DNA of 42,394 nucleotides from Bacillota bacterium (GTDB lineage Bacteria > Bacillota > Clostridia > Acetivibrionales > DTU013), in the NCBI GenBank assembly GCA_023399355.1, contig JAEWQC010000122.1, positions 1 through 42,394 of the forward strand, written 5' to 3'. Both the position numbers and the translations under genes were made by a program. The notes beneath the pieces were generated by a model, which ran no database searches, was not told the origin of the DNA, and saw only the letters and a program-made list of their open reading frames with translations. Positions 8,715 through 17,821 of this stretch are shown piece by piece. Numbering within the stretch: position 1 is the first letter of the stretch; every line of letters starts with the position of its first letter.

Positions 8715-8746
8715 CAGTCATACAGTCATACAGTCATGCAGTTATG
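8715..8746. repeat. Four tandem CAGTCATA octamers
   Basis: Units CAGTCATA, CAGTCATA, CAGTCATG and CAGTTATG lie directly between the shared promoter-like box and the start of the 7461-8657 gene, that is in its probable 5' leader. Copy number could vary by slippage. Confidence 0.75.
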
Positions 8747-8753
8747 TTTACAG

Positions 8754-8795
8754 CATAATACTACTATAATATACATTATTTGTACATACTCAAAA
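8754..8795 (-). promoter_or_regulatory. Shared upstream box, copy 2
   Basis: Identical 16-mer CATAATACTACTATAA and 11-mer TTTGTACATAC separated by 9 bases, as at 5738-5779. It lies about 100 bp upstream of the membrane-protein start, in the same orientation relative to its gene as copy 1. Confidence 0.45.
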
Positions 8796-8867
8796 AAATG
8801 ATTTTCTGTTTACTCCTTGCAGAGCTTGTTTACGGTTCATCCACGAAAGTGTTGATATAAACTCAAT

Positions 8868-10559
8868 TCATTCTGTACAATATGACCATTTACCTTTCTG
8901 CACAAAATTATTCGCTCTACGTTCGGCTGCTTCAACGGTAGCATTTTCAAAGCCCAATATCTTTAAAAGTTTTATAGCATTGCAGGTTGTGGATTTACCG
9001 GGATATATTTTGTAATCAAACAAAATCCTGTTATCTATAAAGCCCTCCTGAAAGTGATAATTATCATATTGACCACATAATATTGAAGCCAGTTCTATGT
9101 CATGAGTGGCGGCAATACACATACAATTGTTCCTGTTGAGGCTTGTAAGCAGCTCTGATGAAGCTGCAATCCTCTCTATTGTGTTTGTACCCCTTAATAC
9201 CTCATCTATCACACATAAGACGGGGTCAGCATCATCCAGATGATCGATGACTCTCTTTAGCGATTTAACTTCAGCAATATAATAACTCTCATTATTCGTC
9301 AGATCCTCCCGAAGTTCCATGGAAGAAAAAATCCTAAAATAACAGGATTTATATTCTCTTGCCAGGCATGTATAGATTGTTTGAGCCAATATGGCATTGA
9401 TCGCTATTGTTTTTAAAAAAGTTGACTTGCCGGAAGCATTTGATCCGGTAATCAAAATAGGTTTTTTCAAGCTTGTTGAATTTGACACCGGGTTGTTGAG
9501 CAATGGATGATATGCATCCTTGAAAAGAAGAGTTGATTGCCCTGATGCACCGCACTTGTATAAGACTGGCACCGTGCAGGAATCCAAGGTTTCCCTGTAT
9601 GAGGCTATGGATATGATACTATCCAGAAATCCTATCGTTTCATATAGGTTTCGAATTTCGCCCTTATATCTGCTTATTACTTTCGAGAGTCTTTCAAACG
9701 CAATCAGTTCAATAAGAAACAGAATTTTCAGCGGTTCTAAAAACATATCATTTGTTTGATTGAAAAATGGGTAGAAAGAGTTAATTGTCAGGGATTTTAT
9801 CTTCCGTGAGGACTCCTTCAGTTTTTCGGAATATTCACGGATTGCAGAAATATTGGCATCTGTTATTTTTTTCGAAGACTTTATCAGGTTTACTATGTAA
9901 CCATACCCTTCAAGATAAGCTTCCAATATGTTTTTAGTCTTGTAATACACCAAGGCATTTATAGCCAGCATAATAGCCATGCTTAAATAACCAATCGAAA
10001 GGTTTATGAAGCATGCAAACGGTGAGATCAGCATACCTATTGCAAGGACCACGTATATCCTGCTCTTGAATGAAATATTTTCATTGTTGTTAATAAAATT
10101 ATTAGATATTCCTAAAAACTTCTTTTTCCCCAAACCAGCTAATATGACTTGAATTTTTATACGTTCGACTGGATTTTGTTTAAAATACTCCATACACCGA
10201 AGTCTCTCCTTAAGGATTTGTTCATCAGAAACAGGTTTTCTAAGCAAGGAATATAGAAATTCTTCACCGACTGACGATTGTGTGTTATTAATTTTCTTGA
10301 AAACGCTGTCCATGTTCAGATCACTCCATGTAATATCATCTATATGGCAGGTTTTTGTTTCAGGTATATCTAAATTGCAATAATAGCTTGATATATCTTT
10401 CAGCCAGCCATTTCCATACTGAATATCCGGTGCTTTCCCCCAGCGCTTTGAGATACTTCTCTTTAGAAGCTTCATTTTGTTATTTTTTTTTATAATGCAG
10501 TAAAGTGTAAATGAAAGAATAAAAATACCTATAATCAGGTATGACAAATTATTAATCAT
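8868..10559 (-). CDS. Membrane-anchored MutS-family ATPase
   Basis: About 563 residues; the start MINNLSYL has GGAGG 8 bases upstream. An N-terminal membrane helix (residues 3-22) and a hydrophobic hairpin near 170-205 precede a helical clamp-like middle region. The C-terminal MutS domain V shows Walker A GSNASGKST near residue 373-381, Walker B VLCVIDEVLRGTNTIER and the CIAATHDIELA switch. It lacks the MutS mismatch-recognition domain (domain I), so it belongs to the MutS-like membrane subfamily rather than to true mismatch repair. The substrate is unknown. It stands alone between unrelated genes. Confidence 0.88.
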   Translation of the reverse strand: MINNLSYLIIGIFILSFTLYCIIKKNNKMKLLKRSISKRWGKAPDIQYGNGWLKDISSYYCNLDIPETKTCHIDDITWSDLNMDSVFKKINNTQSSVGEEFLYSLLRKPVSDEQILKERLRCMEYFKQNPVERIKIQVILAGLGKKKFLGISNNFINNNENISFKSRIYVVLAIGMLISPFACFINLSIGYLSMAIMLAINALVYYKTKNILEAYLEGYGYIVNLIKSSKKITDANISAIREYSEKLKESSRKIKSLTINSFYPFFNQTNDMFLEPLKILFLIELIAFERLSKVISRYKGEIRNLYETIGFLDSIISIASYRETLDSCTVPVLYKCGASGQSTLLFKDAYHPLLNNPVSNSTSLKKPILITGSNASGKSTFLKTIAINAILAQTIYTCLAREYKSCYFRIFSSMELREDLTNNESYYIAEVKSLKRVIDHLDDADPVLCVIDEVLRGTNTIERIAASSELLTSLNRNNCMCIAATHDIELASILCGQYDNYHFQEGFIDNRILFDYKIYPGKSTTCNAIKLLKILGFENATVEAAERRANNFVQKGKWSYCTE

Positions 10560-10651
10560 ATTAACTGCCTCCATATTTTGATTAAGCTTTAAATAAAAAA
10601 CAAAACTTAAAAAAGCTTATTGTCTTAATTCTTTTTTATATAGGTGGCAAT

Positions 10652-10885
10652 TTATCGGCTCAGGCGGGAATATCTCCAGATCTGATACTTGTGGAAGCAC
10701 TCATAAACAGTGGAATATAAACTTCGCATAAAAAGAATATCCAACTGTGAATATTTTTTGTCCTTGATATGTTTTACAAATGATTGAGAAATTTGAAAGT
10801 AATGAACAATATTGCAAATAAAGATAAATGCAAAAAAAAGAATGATGAAAAATTGTATCATCTGAAATAGTTCAGATAGTAACAT
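10652..10885 (-). CDS. Small single-pass membrane protein (77 residues)
   Basis: A hydrophobic helix at about residues 10-28 (FFIILFFAFIFICNIVHYF) is followed by a basic, tyrosine-rich tail. GGAGG lies about 9 bases before the ATG. No family was recognised. Neighbouring intergenic DNA is AT-rich; it may be co-transcribed with the MutS-like gene 90 bp downstream. Confidence 0.55.
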   Translation of the reverse strand: MLLSELFQMIQFFIILFFAFIFICNIVHYFQISQSFVKHIKDKKYSQLDILFMRSLYSTVYECFHKYQIWRYSRLSR

Positions 10886-10970
10886 TTATGTACGCCTCCG
10901 ACTAATCCTGATTATACCATATTATATTTCAATAATAAATCCAGTGTCAAATCGGTTAAATTATTCTGCA

Positions 10971-11001
10971 AAAAGAACCCGTCATTTTTGAACTGACGAG
11001 T
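10971..11001 (-). terminator. Intrinsic terminator after nrdR
   Basis: On the minus strand ACTCGTCA pairs with TGACGGGT (one wobble) across a short A-rich loop, followed by TCTTTTT, immediately downstream of the nrdR stop. Confidence 0.8.
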
Positions 11002-11012
11002 CCGGCTTAATG

Positions 11013-11468
11013 CTATTTATCTTTTAGAAGCTTATGCAGTTCGTCCATGAAAGTATTGATATCCCTGAATTGTCTATATACAGAAGCGAATCTGACATAG
11101 GCGACTTCATCAAGATCCTTCAGCCTCGCCATAACCATTTCTCCGATTTCCTGCGAGGTTATCTCTCGTTTTAGTGTATTCAGTATCTGTCCTTCGATCT
11201 CATCCACCATTTTTTCCAGATCGTTTACTGAGACAGGTCTTTTTTCACAGGCTCTGAGCAAACCGTTCAATAGCTTTTCGCGGTCAAAGGTCTGCCGCGT
11301 CTTATCTTTCTTGATTACCATCAGAGGTACGCTTTCAACCTTTTCATACGTGGTGAAGCGCTTCATGCATTTTGTGCACTCCCGGCGTCTTCTGATTGCT
11401 GCGCTCTCCTCCGTTGGTCTTGAGTCAATTACCTTATCTTCTACGAAACCACAATACGGACATTTCAT
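11013..11468 (-). CDS. nrdR: Transcriptional repressor NrdR
   Basis: ATP/dATP-sensing repressor of ribonucleotide reductase genes, 151 residues, the normal size. The start MKCPYCG is chosen because GGAGG is 7 bases upstream; the ATG two codons earlier is too close to that site. Zinc ribbon CPYC...CTKC (residues 3-34) is followed by the RRRECTKCMKRFTTYE signature and the ATP-cone domain (MVIKKDKTRQTFDREKLLNGLLRAC). No NrdR box was noticed in the window, so its targets lie elsewhere. Confidence 0.97.
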   Translation of the reverse strand: MKCPYCGFVEDKVIDSRPTEESAAIRRRRECTKCMKRFTTYEKVESVPLMVIKKDKTRQTFDREKLLNGLLRACEKRPVSVNDLEKMVDEIEGQILNTLKREITSQEIGEMVMARLKDLDEVAYVRFASVYRQFRDINTFMDELHKLLKDK

Positions 11469-11578
11469 TTGCATTCCTCCAACCGGTAAAATAACCGGCC
11501 TTGTTCATCATTAGTATACTCTCTTTATTATATCGGGTTATTGGGAAAAAGCTTTATAGCTTATCAGTTGCGGTCCCT

Positions 11579-11839
11579 TTAATCAAAGTATTTCCGGATG
11601 AACCTCTCCTCAAGGTCTACGAGGATGATATCTTCTCCAATTTTTTTAATCTTCTCCCATGGTATGACAAATTCGTTTTCCTTGCCAAGCAAGCCAAACA
11701 GCCTGCCGACACCGGGCAAAATAATCGCATCTATTTTGCCTGATTCAAGGTCTATCTCGACATCCGACACAAAACCGAGCCTTTTTCCATCTGAAATATT
11801 TATAACTTCTTTTTGCCTGAAATCAGAAGAGCGATTCAT
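11579..11839 (-). CDS. PRC-barrel protein, YlmC/YmxH family
   Basis: Small sporulation-associated PRC-barrel protein of 86 residues (RQKEVINISDGKRLGFVSDVEIDLESGKI), an all-beta fold typical of YlmC/YmxH proteins found between sigG and nrdR in clostridia. The ATG has only a weak ribosome binding site; a TTG four codons upstream is the alternative start. The precise role is unknown in the family. The position beside sigG agrees with a sporulation link. Confidence 0.9.
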   Translation of the reverse strand: MNRSSDFRQKEVINISDGKRLGFVSDVEIDLESGKIDAIILPGVGRLFGLLGKENEFVIPWEKIKKIGEDIILVDLEERFIRKYFD

Positions 11840-11987
11840 CGTAAACACCAACTGAACTTTTTACTATAAATATATGTCCCCGTTTTGAAAAAAGACCGTA
11901 AACATCACATTCCTCCTTATTTCAGGAAAATCGGCGTGAATCCTCCGCAGTTCAATGGCAATGCAGTTCACAATACTTAGTTCGTTC

Positions 11988-12012
11988 AAAAAAAAAGACA
12001 CCCAACGGTGTC
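11988..12012 (-). terminator. Intrinsic terminator after sigG
   Basis: Minus-strand stem GACACC / GGTGTC with a GTTG loop and a run of nine T's, directly after the sigG stop codon. Confidence 0.93.
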
Positions 12013-12017
12013 TCGCT

Positions 12018-12791
12018 TTAAATGTATTTTTTCATGTGCAAAAGTGCCGTTTTCTCAAGCCTGGATACCTGCGCCTGTGAGATTCCGATTTCTTCGGCTA
12101 CCTCCATCTGTGTCCTGCCCTCAAAAAAGCGAAGGTTGAGTATCAGCTTTTCCCGGTCATTCAGTTTCCGCATGGCTTCCTTTAAAGAAATACCCTCCAG
12201 CCAGTTTTCATCGATATTCTTTTCATCGCTTACCTGGTCCATTACATAGATTGCATCGCCGCCGTCGTGATAGACCGATTCAAACAGGGAAATGGGATCC
12301 TGAATGGCATCGAGAGCAAACACCACTTCCTCCTTCGGAAGTTGAAGCTCTACTGCTATTTCAGCAATCGTCGGCTCTTTTGAATTCCTGCTGGTCAGTC
12401 TTTCCTTTGCCTGCAGGGCTTTATATGCAATATCCCGCAAGGACCTGCTGACACGTATGGAATTATTATCACGAAGATATCTTCTTATTTCGCCGATAAT
12501 CATCGGGACAGCGTACGTAGAAAATTTAACATTCTGAGAAACATCAAAATTATCAATAGCTTTGATCAAGCCGATACAGCCCACCTGAAACAGGTCGTCC
12601 ACATATTCCCCCCTGTTGTTGAACCTCTGTATGACACTTAATACAAGTCGCAAGTTGCCATTAATGAATTCTTCCCGTGCACTTGTATCACCCTTGTGCA
12701 TTCTTTCAAAAAGGACCTTTTTTTGATCATTTGTCAGAACCGGCAGCTTTGAAGTATTTACACCACATATTTCAACCTTGTTGACCAGCAT
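12018..12791 (-). CDS. sigG: RNA polymerase sporulation sigma factor sigma-G
   Basis: Late forespore sigma factor, 257 residues. The N-terminal NKVEICGVNTSKLPVL is the sigma-G signature that contacts its anti-sigma factor. Region 2 (NLRLVLSVIQRFNNRGEYVDDLFQVGCIGL and KFSTYAVPMIIGEIRRYLRDN), region 3 and the region 4 helix-turn-helix (RTQMEVAEEIGISQAQVSRLE) are all present. GGGAGG precedes the ATG. It follows sigE after a 169-bp gap containing a forespore-type promoter candidate, as expected for a gene read both from spoIIG and from its own sigma-F/G promoter. Confidence 0.98.
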   Translation of the reverse strand: MLVNKVEICGVNTSKLPVLTNDQKKVLFERMHKGDTSAREEFINGNLRLVLSVIQRFNNRGEYVDDLFQVGCIGLIKAIDNFDVSQNVKFSTYAVPMIIGEIRRYLRDNNSIRVSRSLRDIAYKALQAKERLTSRNSKEPTIAEIAVELQLPKEEVVFALDAIQDPISLFESVYHDGGDAIYVMDQVSDEKNIDENWLEGISLKEAMRKLNDREKLILNLRFFEGRTQMEVAEEIGISQAQVSRLEKTALLHMKKYI

Positions 12792-12852
12792 AAAAAACCT
12801 CCCGGCAATTTTTTAGTTCGGCAGCAGTAAAACTGCCTTCTGTGAATAGTAA

Positions 12853-12881
12853 CATTATTGCCATGGAGGTCTTTTTTATAC
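12853..12881 (-). promoter_or_regulatory. Candidate sigma-F/sigma-G promoter of sigG
   Basis: On the minus strand GTATA, 14 bases, then GGCAATAATG, close to the sigma-F consensus (GYWTA, N15, GGNRANANTW). A separate palindrome TTGTCAA-AGGCC-TTGACAA (12904-12922) lies just upstream. Confidence 0.5.
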
Positions 12882-12960
12882 TGTGGGACAAAGTAAAAAA
12901 TATTTGTCAAAGGCCTTGACAACAGCGGATTTGACGTGTTAGGCCTACTAGCTTGACACA

Positions 12961-13692
12961 TCAAACCATACGGTTGATTTCCTTTTTTAATCTGCTTATG
13001 ATCCTTTTTTCAAGCCTCGAAATATAGGATTGCGATATTCCCAGCATGTCTGCCACTTCTTTTTGTGTCTTCTCTATTCCGTTGGAAAGTCCGAATCTCA
13101 GTTCCATTATTTTTTTCTCCCGGATGGAGAGTTTTTTTAATGCAGTGTTCAGAAGTTCCCTGTCTACTTCATCCTCAAGACTGCGATGGATAATGTCATT
13201 TTCCGTTCCTAGAATGTCTGAAAGCAATAGTTCATTTCCATCCCAGTCTATATTAAGTGGCTCATCAATCGAAATTTCCGTCTTTACCTTGTTATTTCTT
13301 CTCAGATACATAAGAATTTCATTTTCGATACACCTGGATGCATAAGTGGCAAGCTTGATGTTTTTAGACGGATTAAAGGTGTTGATAGCCTTGATCAACC
13401 CAATTGTACCTATGGATACAAGATCCTCAACCCCAATACCGGTATTTTCAAATTTACGTGCAATATAAACTACTAGTCTCAAATTGCGTTCAATCAAAAC
13501 ACTTTTTACACCATAATCCTGCTCCTCCAGCCTTGACAGCAGGTAATTCTCTTCATCTGCAGTCAAGGGCGGCGGCAGTGCTTCACTTCCACCGATATAG
13601 TGAATAGGGTAGCCTCTGCCTTCTTTTATTTTATTAAGCAGGATTAGATATTGAAGCCTCAAAAATAGTTTCAACCTTTTTAATATGTCCAT
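12961..13692 (-). CDS. sigE: RNA polymerase sporulation sigma factor sigma-E precursor
   Basis: Early mother-cell sigma factor made as an inactive precursor, 243 residues. The first ~30 residues form the amphipathic, membrane-associated pro-sequence (LKLFLRLQYLILLNKIK). The YIGGSEALPPPL stretch is the usual processing and maturation boundary for SpoIIGA. Regions 2 (NLRLVVYIARKFENTGIGVEDLVSIGTIGL, in parts) and 4 (TQKEVADMLGISQSYISRLEKR) are intact. AAAGGAG lies 7 bases before the ATG. It lies 55 bp downstream of its protease gene spoIIGA in the classic spoIIG arrangement. Confidence 0.98.
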   Translation of the reverse strand: MDILKRLKLFLRLQYLILLNKIKEGRGYPIHYIGGSEALPPPLTADEENYLLSRLEEQDYGVKSVLIERNLRLVVYIARKFENTGIGVEDLVSIGTIGLIKAINTFNPSKNIKLATYASRCIENEILMYLRRNNKVKTEISIDEPLNIDWDGNELLLSDILGTENDIIHRSLEDEVDRELLNTALKKLSIREKKIMELRFGLSNGIEKTQKEVADMLGISQSYISRLEKRIISRLKKEINRMV

Positions 13693-13747
13693 TTGAACTC
13701 TCCTTTCGCTGCAAAAACAGACGTTTCGAATCTTTTCCGCATTCTCT

Positions 13748-14653
13748 CTACATTAGTTCGGGATTGAGTAATGCTCGGTATTTCTCGTTTCTTGACAACG
13801 ATCTATTATAAATTCCGACGATAACATCACTTACTCCTTTCCTGTCATTGTCACTGCCTATCTCGATATAGTCAGGTCTGAAGCCAAGCAGCATACCATT
13901 CTCCTTTCCCAGTGATGTGAACGGGATGAGCCTGAACCTGGAAAACCATGCAGAGCATGAGATAGTGTCAGTAATACTATTCAGATCGTTCTCGGAATCT
14001 TTTTCAAAAATAGCTTTAATATCCTCAGGAAGGATATCTCTGATGGCCATAAACTCGACCACTACCACCGGCAGGTTTGTCAGTGGATCATGCAGTGAAT
14101 TGCCCGTATCAACAAGCGCATTGAGGTCGATCGCCTTTCTGTCGAATGCAATGCAGAGCCTGACCAGAATCTTTTCTCTCAGGAATCTGCTTTGTATCAC
14201 ATCCCATACCACCCTCAGGATGATAAACGTCACAGCCAGGGCCAGCAGCAGTTCAGACCATTTCGTATTTAGAAACGATAACGGAGAGAGAATAATGCCA
14301 TTTCTCACCATACCGCCTCTCTGGTTGAAGTACAAGAATGCAAAGCCTGCACCTGCAAATATAAATGTAGATGCATAAAAAATCATCAGGGTTTTAAGGA
14401 ATGCAGCTATCCGGGTAAAGTTAAAGGTGACAGCCACCATAGCGATCGATAAAAGAAGCTTCGACAGGATCGTCGTATATATTTTCATTTGTGGCAAAAG
14501 GATCATCAATACCAGATAAATGACTCCAACCATCGCTCCAAGCAGAAGACGGAAATTGCCTGCCTTGTGTTTGGAAAATTTTGCAGTTACCAGCAGTATT
14601 AAATAATTGATGACAATATTTTCAAGGATAATGATATCCAGATATACTTCCAC
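13748..14653 (-). CDS. spoIIGA: Sigma-E processing peptidase SpoIIGA
   Basis: Membrane-embedded aspartic protease that removes the sigma-E pro-sequence in the mother cell. A GTG start (VEVYLDIIILENIVIN) is chosen because GAGGT lies 7 bases upstream; about 301 residues. Five N-terminal membrane helices span roughly residues 5-150. The soluble C-terminal domain carries the catalytic ALVDTGNSLHDP motif with the active-site aspartate near residue 182. The TGNSL variant is typical of the family. Immediately upstream of sigE. Confidence 0.96.
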   Translation of the reverse strand: MEVYLDIIILENIVINYLILLVTAKFSKHKAGNFRLLLGAMVGVIYLVLMILLPQMKIYTTILSKLLLSIAMVAVTFNFTRIAAFLKTLMIFYASTFIFAGAGFAFLYFNQRGGMVRNGIILSPLSFLNTKWSELLLALAVTFIILRVVWDVIQSRFLREKILVRLCIAFDRKAIDLNALVDTGNSLHDPLTNLPVVVVEFMAIRDILPEDIKAIFEKDSENDLNSITDTISCSAWFSRFRLIPFTSLGKENGMLLGFRPDYIEIGSDNDRKGVSDVIVGIYNRSLSRNEKYRALLNPELM

Positions 14654-14817
14654 CAGTTCTACCTCACAGCCCGACAGAGCAGACATCCCCTATTTAGATA
14701 TATTCGTATGCCTGTACTTTTAGAATCAAAATACATTCAAATTATATTTTATCGTGATTGATTTTTGTGTCGTTTGACCCTGTAGAAATATGGGAAGCGT
14801 ACGACAAGAAAAGCAGG

Positions 14818-14848
14818 AAAAAACCCGGGGCATTTCGCTCCCGGGCTT
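14818..14848 (-). terminator. Intrinsic terminator after ftsZ
   Basis: GC-rich minus-strand stem AGCCCGGG / CCCCGGGTT across a short loop followed by TTTTTT, 30 bp past the ftsZ stop. It separates the division operon from spoIIG. Confidence 0.92.
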
Positions 14849-14880
14849 CTTTTGAATCTATTTGACAATTAAAGGGCTTC

Positions 14881-15978
14881 TTATTTAAATCTGTTCTTCC
14901 TAAGGAAAGTGGGTATCTCAAGTTCATCGTCGGATACTTCTCCTGCAGTGTGGCGCTTGACAGCAGGTATTTCCGGTTTTATTCCCGATTTTTCAACGAT
15001 CTTATCGATTTTCTTGATTTGAGGGCCTTTTTCAAAACCGGTTGCAATGACTGTAATCAGCATCTCATCTTTGAGGTTTTCATCAATAACTGCACCTACG
15101 ATGATATTCGCATCCGGGTCAGCTGATTTCTGCACAAGCTCTGCAGCAAGATTGACTTCGAATAGTCCAAGATCCGAGCCTCCAGTGATATTGAGCAGTA
15201 CACCTCTTGCTCCCTCAATGGACGTTTCCAGAAGCGGGCTTTGTATTGCCTGCTTGGCCGCCTCTTCCGCCCTGCCATCGCCTGAAGCCCTGCCTATTCC
15301 CATGTGGGCAAGCCCCGTATTGATCATGATCGTCTTCACATCAGCAAAGTCCAAATTGATCAGTCCAGGTACAGCGATAAGGTCGGATATGCCCTGAACA
15401 CCCTGGCGAAGAACATCATCCGCCATCCGGAATGCATCTATTATGGAAGTTTTCTTTTCAGCAACCTGTAGTAATCGGTCGTTTGGTATTGTAACAAGTG
15501 TGTCTACCACTCCCTTTAAATTGTCAATGCCTTGTTCGGCATACTGCATCCTCTTGCGGCCTTCAAACATGAAAGGCTTTGTGACGACACCCACCGTAAG
15601 GATTCCCATTTCCTTGGCAATCTGTGCAACGACAGGTGCTGCACCTGTACCCGTACCGCCACCCATTCCGGCCGTCACGAATACCATGTCTGCACCCTTG
15701 ACAGCCTGTGCGATCTCATCCTTGCTTTCATTTGCGGCACGCTCACCAATCTCGGGATTTGCACCGGCTCCAAGTCCTTTTGTGAGTTTGTCGCCTATTT
15801 GAATTTTAGTATTTGCTTTTGAAAGAAAAAGAGCTTGTTTGTCAGTATTGATTGCAATGAACTCAACACCGCGAAGTCCTGCTGCAATCATTCTATTGAC
15901 GGCATTATTACCACCGCCGCCGACTCCTATGACCTTGATCTGGGCAAATTGTTCCATATCGATATCAAACTCAAGCAA
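14881..15978 (-). CDS. ftsZ: Cell division protein FtsZ
   Basis: Tubulin-like GTPase that forms the Z-ring; 365 residues. A TTG start is supported by AAGGGGG 7 bases upstream and matches the family N-terminus (LEFDI..MEQFAQIKVIGVGGGG). The GTP-binding signature GGGTGTG is at residues 106-112, and the T7 synergy-loop NLDFADVK is present. After a short linker the C-terminal conserved peptide DDELEIPTFLRKNRFK provides the FtsA/membrane-tether contact site. Separated from ftsA by 200 bp with no gene. Confidence 0.98.
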   Translation of the reverse strand: MLEFDIDMEQFAQIKVIGVGGGGNNAVNRMIAAGLRGVEFIAINTDKQALFLSKANTKIQIGDKLTKGLGAGANPEIGERAANESKDEIAQAVKGADMVFVTAGMGGGTGTGAAPVVAQIAKEMGILTVGVVTKPFMFEGRKRMQYAEQGIDNLKGVVDTLVTIPNDRLLQVAEKKTSIIDAFRMADDVLRQGVQGISDLIAVPGLINLDFADVKTIMINTGLAHMGIGRASGDGRAEEAAKQAIQSPLLETSIEGARGVLLNITGGSDLGLFEVNLAAELVQKSADPDANIIVGAVIDENLKDEMLITVIATGFEKGPQIKKIDKIVEKSGIKPEIPAVKRHTAGEVSDDELEIPTFLRKNRFK

Positions 15979-16180
15979 ATTGAATCCCCCTTCGTCATTA
16001 GTTAATCACACGGTCAAGGGCAATAAACAACTCTGCAGATGCCGGTACCAATCTTGTCCGAAATCATCGCAGAAACCTCTTCCATACATTACTTAAATAA
16101 TATCGTATTCTATACATTAAAGCAAGCTAAGTTTTAACAAAAAATCCGTTGTAAATCTCCTTAAAATTACAGCCGAATAT

Positions 16181-17419
16181 CTAAAAAATTTCTCTGAAAA
16201 ACTTCAATATTCTGCTGAATATCGACTCCCTGGGCTGAACACTGCCTGGTTTTTTCAGCTTTACTTCCATGGCGTTACTTGTGCCTTTTTTAATGTTGGC
16301 AACATATCTGATAATTCCCGCCGAAGTGATAAATTCCGGTTTTGATACGCCCTGAAGCTGACCTGCCTGAACTACCCTGACGGGGACTTCAAACACTTCC
16401 TGCACCAACTGTTTGCAGCCGTCTACATAAGAAATACCGGCACCGGTCAATACAACACCTCCGCTGGGCTTCAGCAAGGAATCCGCCTTTTTGAGCTGAT
16501 TCCTGCAGAGGGAAAAAATCTCATATACCCGTGCTTCAATGATTTCTACAACTTCAGATACTTTGACATTCTTCTTTCTATTTTCATTTATATCAAATAC
16601 GGATATTTCCTGATCATTTTTAATCAGGGATGTCAATGCCAGTTCAAACTGACGCTTTATTTTCTCGGCTTCCGCGTTGGATATGCGAAGACCGATAGCT
16701 ATATCATTGGAAATATGGTCTCCTCCTACTGGAATCGAATCATAAAAAACAAGCCTTTTTCCTTGATAGACCGAAATGTCCGTAATCCCTCCGCCAACAT
16801 CCAAAAGTACTACTCCTATTTCTCGTTCATCAGCAGTCAGGCAAATTTCTCCTGTTGCAAAAGCTTCCGCAACGATGCCGTCTATCTGTATACCGGCTCT
16901 TTCAACGCTTTTTACTATGTTCTGAACGGATGTGATCTTGCCGATGACGATATCCGCATCCACTTCCAGTCTTGTTCCAACCATTCCTACTGGATCTATT
17001 ATCTCATCATAGCCGTCAATGATATATTGTCTGGGTATCAGGTCAATCAACTGACGGTCTTCCGGTATGTCGATATCCCTAACCGAGTGCAGTACCGTGT
17101 CCATATCCCGCTGGGTGATCTCCCTGTTCCCATTCGAAATACTCATCCAACTCTTATTATTAATGACGCTGACATGCATTCCATGGATATTGACAAACGC
17201 CGATCCAACCCTCATGTTTGCAGCAGCTTCCGCTTCGTCTACCGCATTCCTGATGCATGCAGCCGTACCTTCTATATCTACGATGACGCCTTTTTTCAAA
17301 CCGTTGCAAGGTGACATGCCCCTGCCGATGATCTCAAGCTGGGAATTCTTATTTACCCGCCCAATGATGGAGCCCACCTTTGAAGTACCTATATCAATAC
17401 TTACAATCAAATCACCCAA
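16181..17419 (-). CDS. ftsA: Cell division protein FtsA
   Basis: Actin-fold membrane tether for FtsZ, 412 residues, TTG start preceded by GGGGG. Phosphate-1 loop VSIDIGTSKVGSIIG (residues 6-20), the SHS2/1C insert, phosphate-2 loop GVVLLDVGGGITDISVY and the adenosine motif GGVVLTGAGISYVDG are all visible. The C-terminal amphipathic membrane-targeting helix (IFSRILKFFREIF) is intact. Follows sbp by 46 bp in the same operon. Confidence 0.97.
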   Translation of the reverse strand: MGDLIVSIDIGTSKVGSIIGRVNKNSQLEIIGRGMSPCNGLKKGVIVDIEGTAACIRNAVDEAEAAANMRVGSAFVNIHGMHVSVINNKSWMSISNGNREITQRDMDTVLHSVRDIDIPEDRQLIDLIPRQYIIDGYDEIIDPVGMVGTRLEVDADIVIGKITSVQNIVKSVERAGIQIDGIVAEAFATGEICLTADEREIGVVLLDVGGGITDISVYQGKRLVFYDSIPVGGDHISNDIAIGLRISNAEAEKIKRQFELALTSLIKNDQEISVFDINENRKKNVKVSEVVEIIEARVYEIFSLCRNQLKKADSLLKPSGGVVLTGAGISYVDGCKQLVQEVFEVPVRVVQAGQLQGVSKPEFITSAGIIRYVANIKKGTSNAMEVKLKKPGSVQPRESIFSRILKFFREIF

Positions 17420-17465
17420 AAGAAGAAACCCCCATCCAAGTCGATATCCGACTTTTTGATTGCAC

Positions 17466-17816
17466 TCATATATTATCTTTTTTGACTGACTTATTCAACA
17501 TATATCTGCGAATAACCGCGAAATTCAGAAATAATCTGTTTCCGAAAGCGAATATGGCCGCAAGATATATCTGTATACCAAGCTGATCCCCGATATATGC
17601 AAGCACAGCTGCCAGCAAGGCATTCCCGAAAAAACCCGATATGAAGATCTTCATATCAAATTTGCCCTGCAATGTGGCCGCAACGCCCCCAAATACAGAA
17701 TCCAGTGCTGCAAGGATCGCTACAGCCACATAAGTCGAGTATTGCTGCGGAATGTTGACCGGGATGAAAAAGACTCCGATCAGAATTCCAATTATCATGC
17801 CTAATATTGGCAACAT
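17466..17816 (-). CDS. sbp: Small basic protein Sbp (DUF1290 family)
   Basis: Small membrane protein of 116 residues with three hydrophobic segments (residues 1-20, 27-45, 60-80) and a basic C-terminus (RRYMLNKSVKKD). The conserved AAILAALDSVFGGVAA stretch is characteristic of Sbp, found between ftsQ/divIB and ftsA in Firmicutes; function unknown. GGGGGG before the ATG overlaps the ftsQ stop region, so translational coupling is likely. Confidence 0.92.
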   Translation of the reverse strand: MLPILGMIIGILIGVFFIPVNIPQQYSTYVAVAILAALDSVFGGVAATLQGKFDMKIFISGFFGNALLAAVLAYIGDQLGIQIYLAAIFAFGNRLFLNFAVIRRYMLNKSVKKDNI

Positions 17817-17821
17817 ACTTT

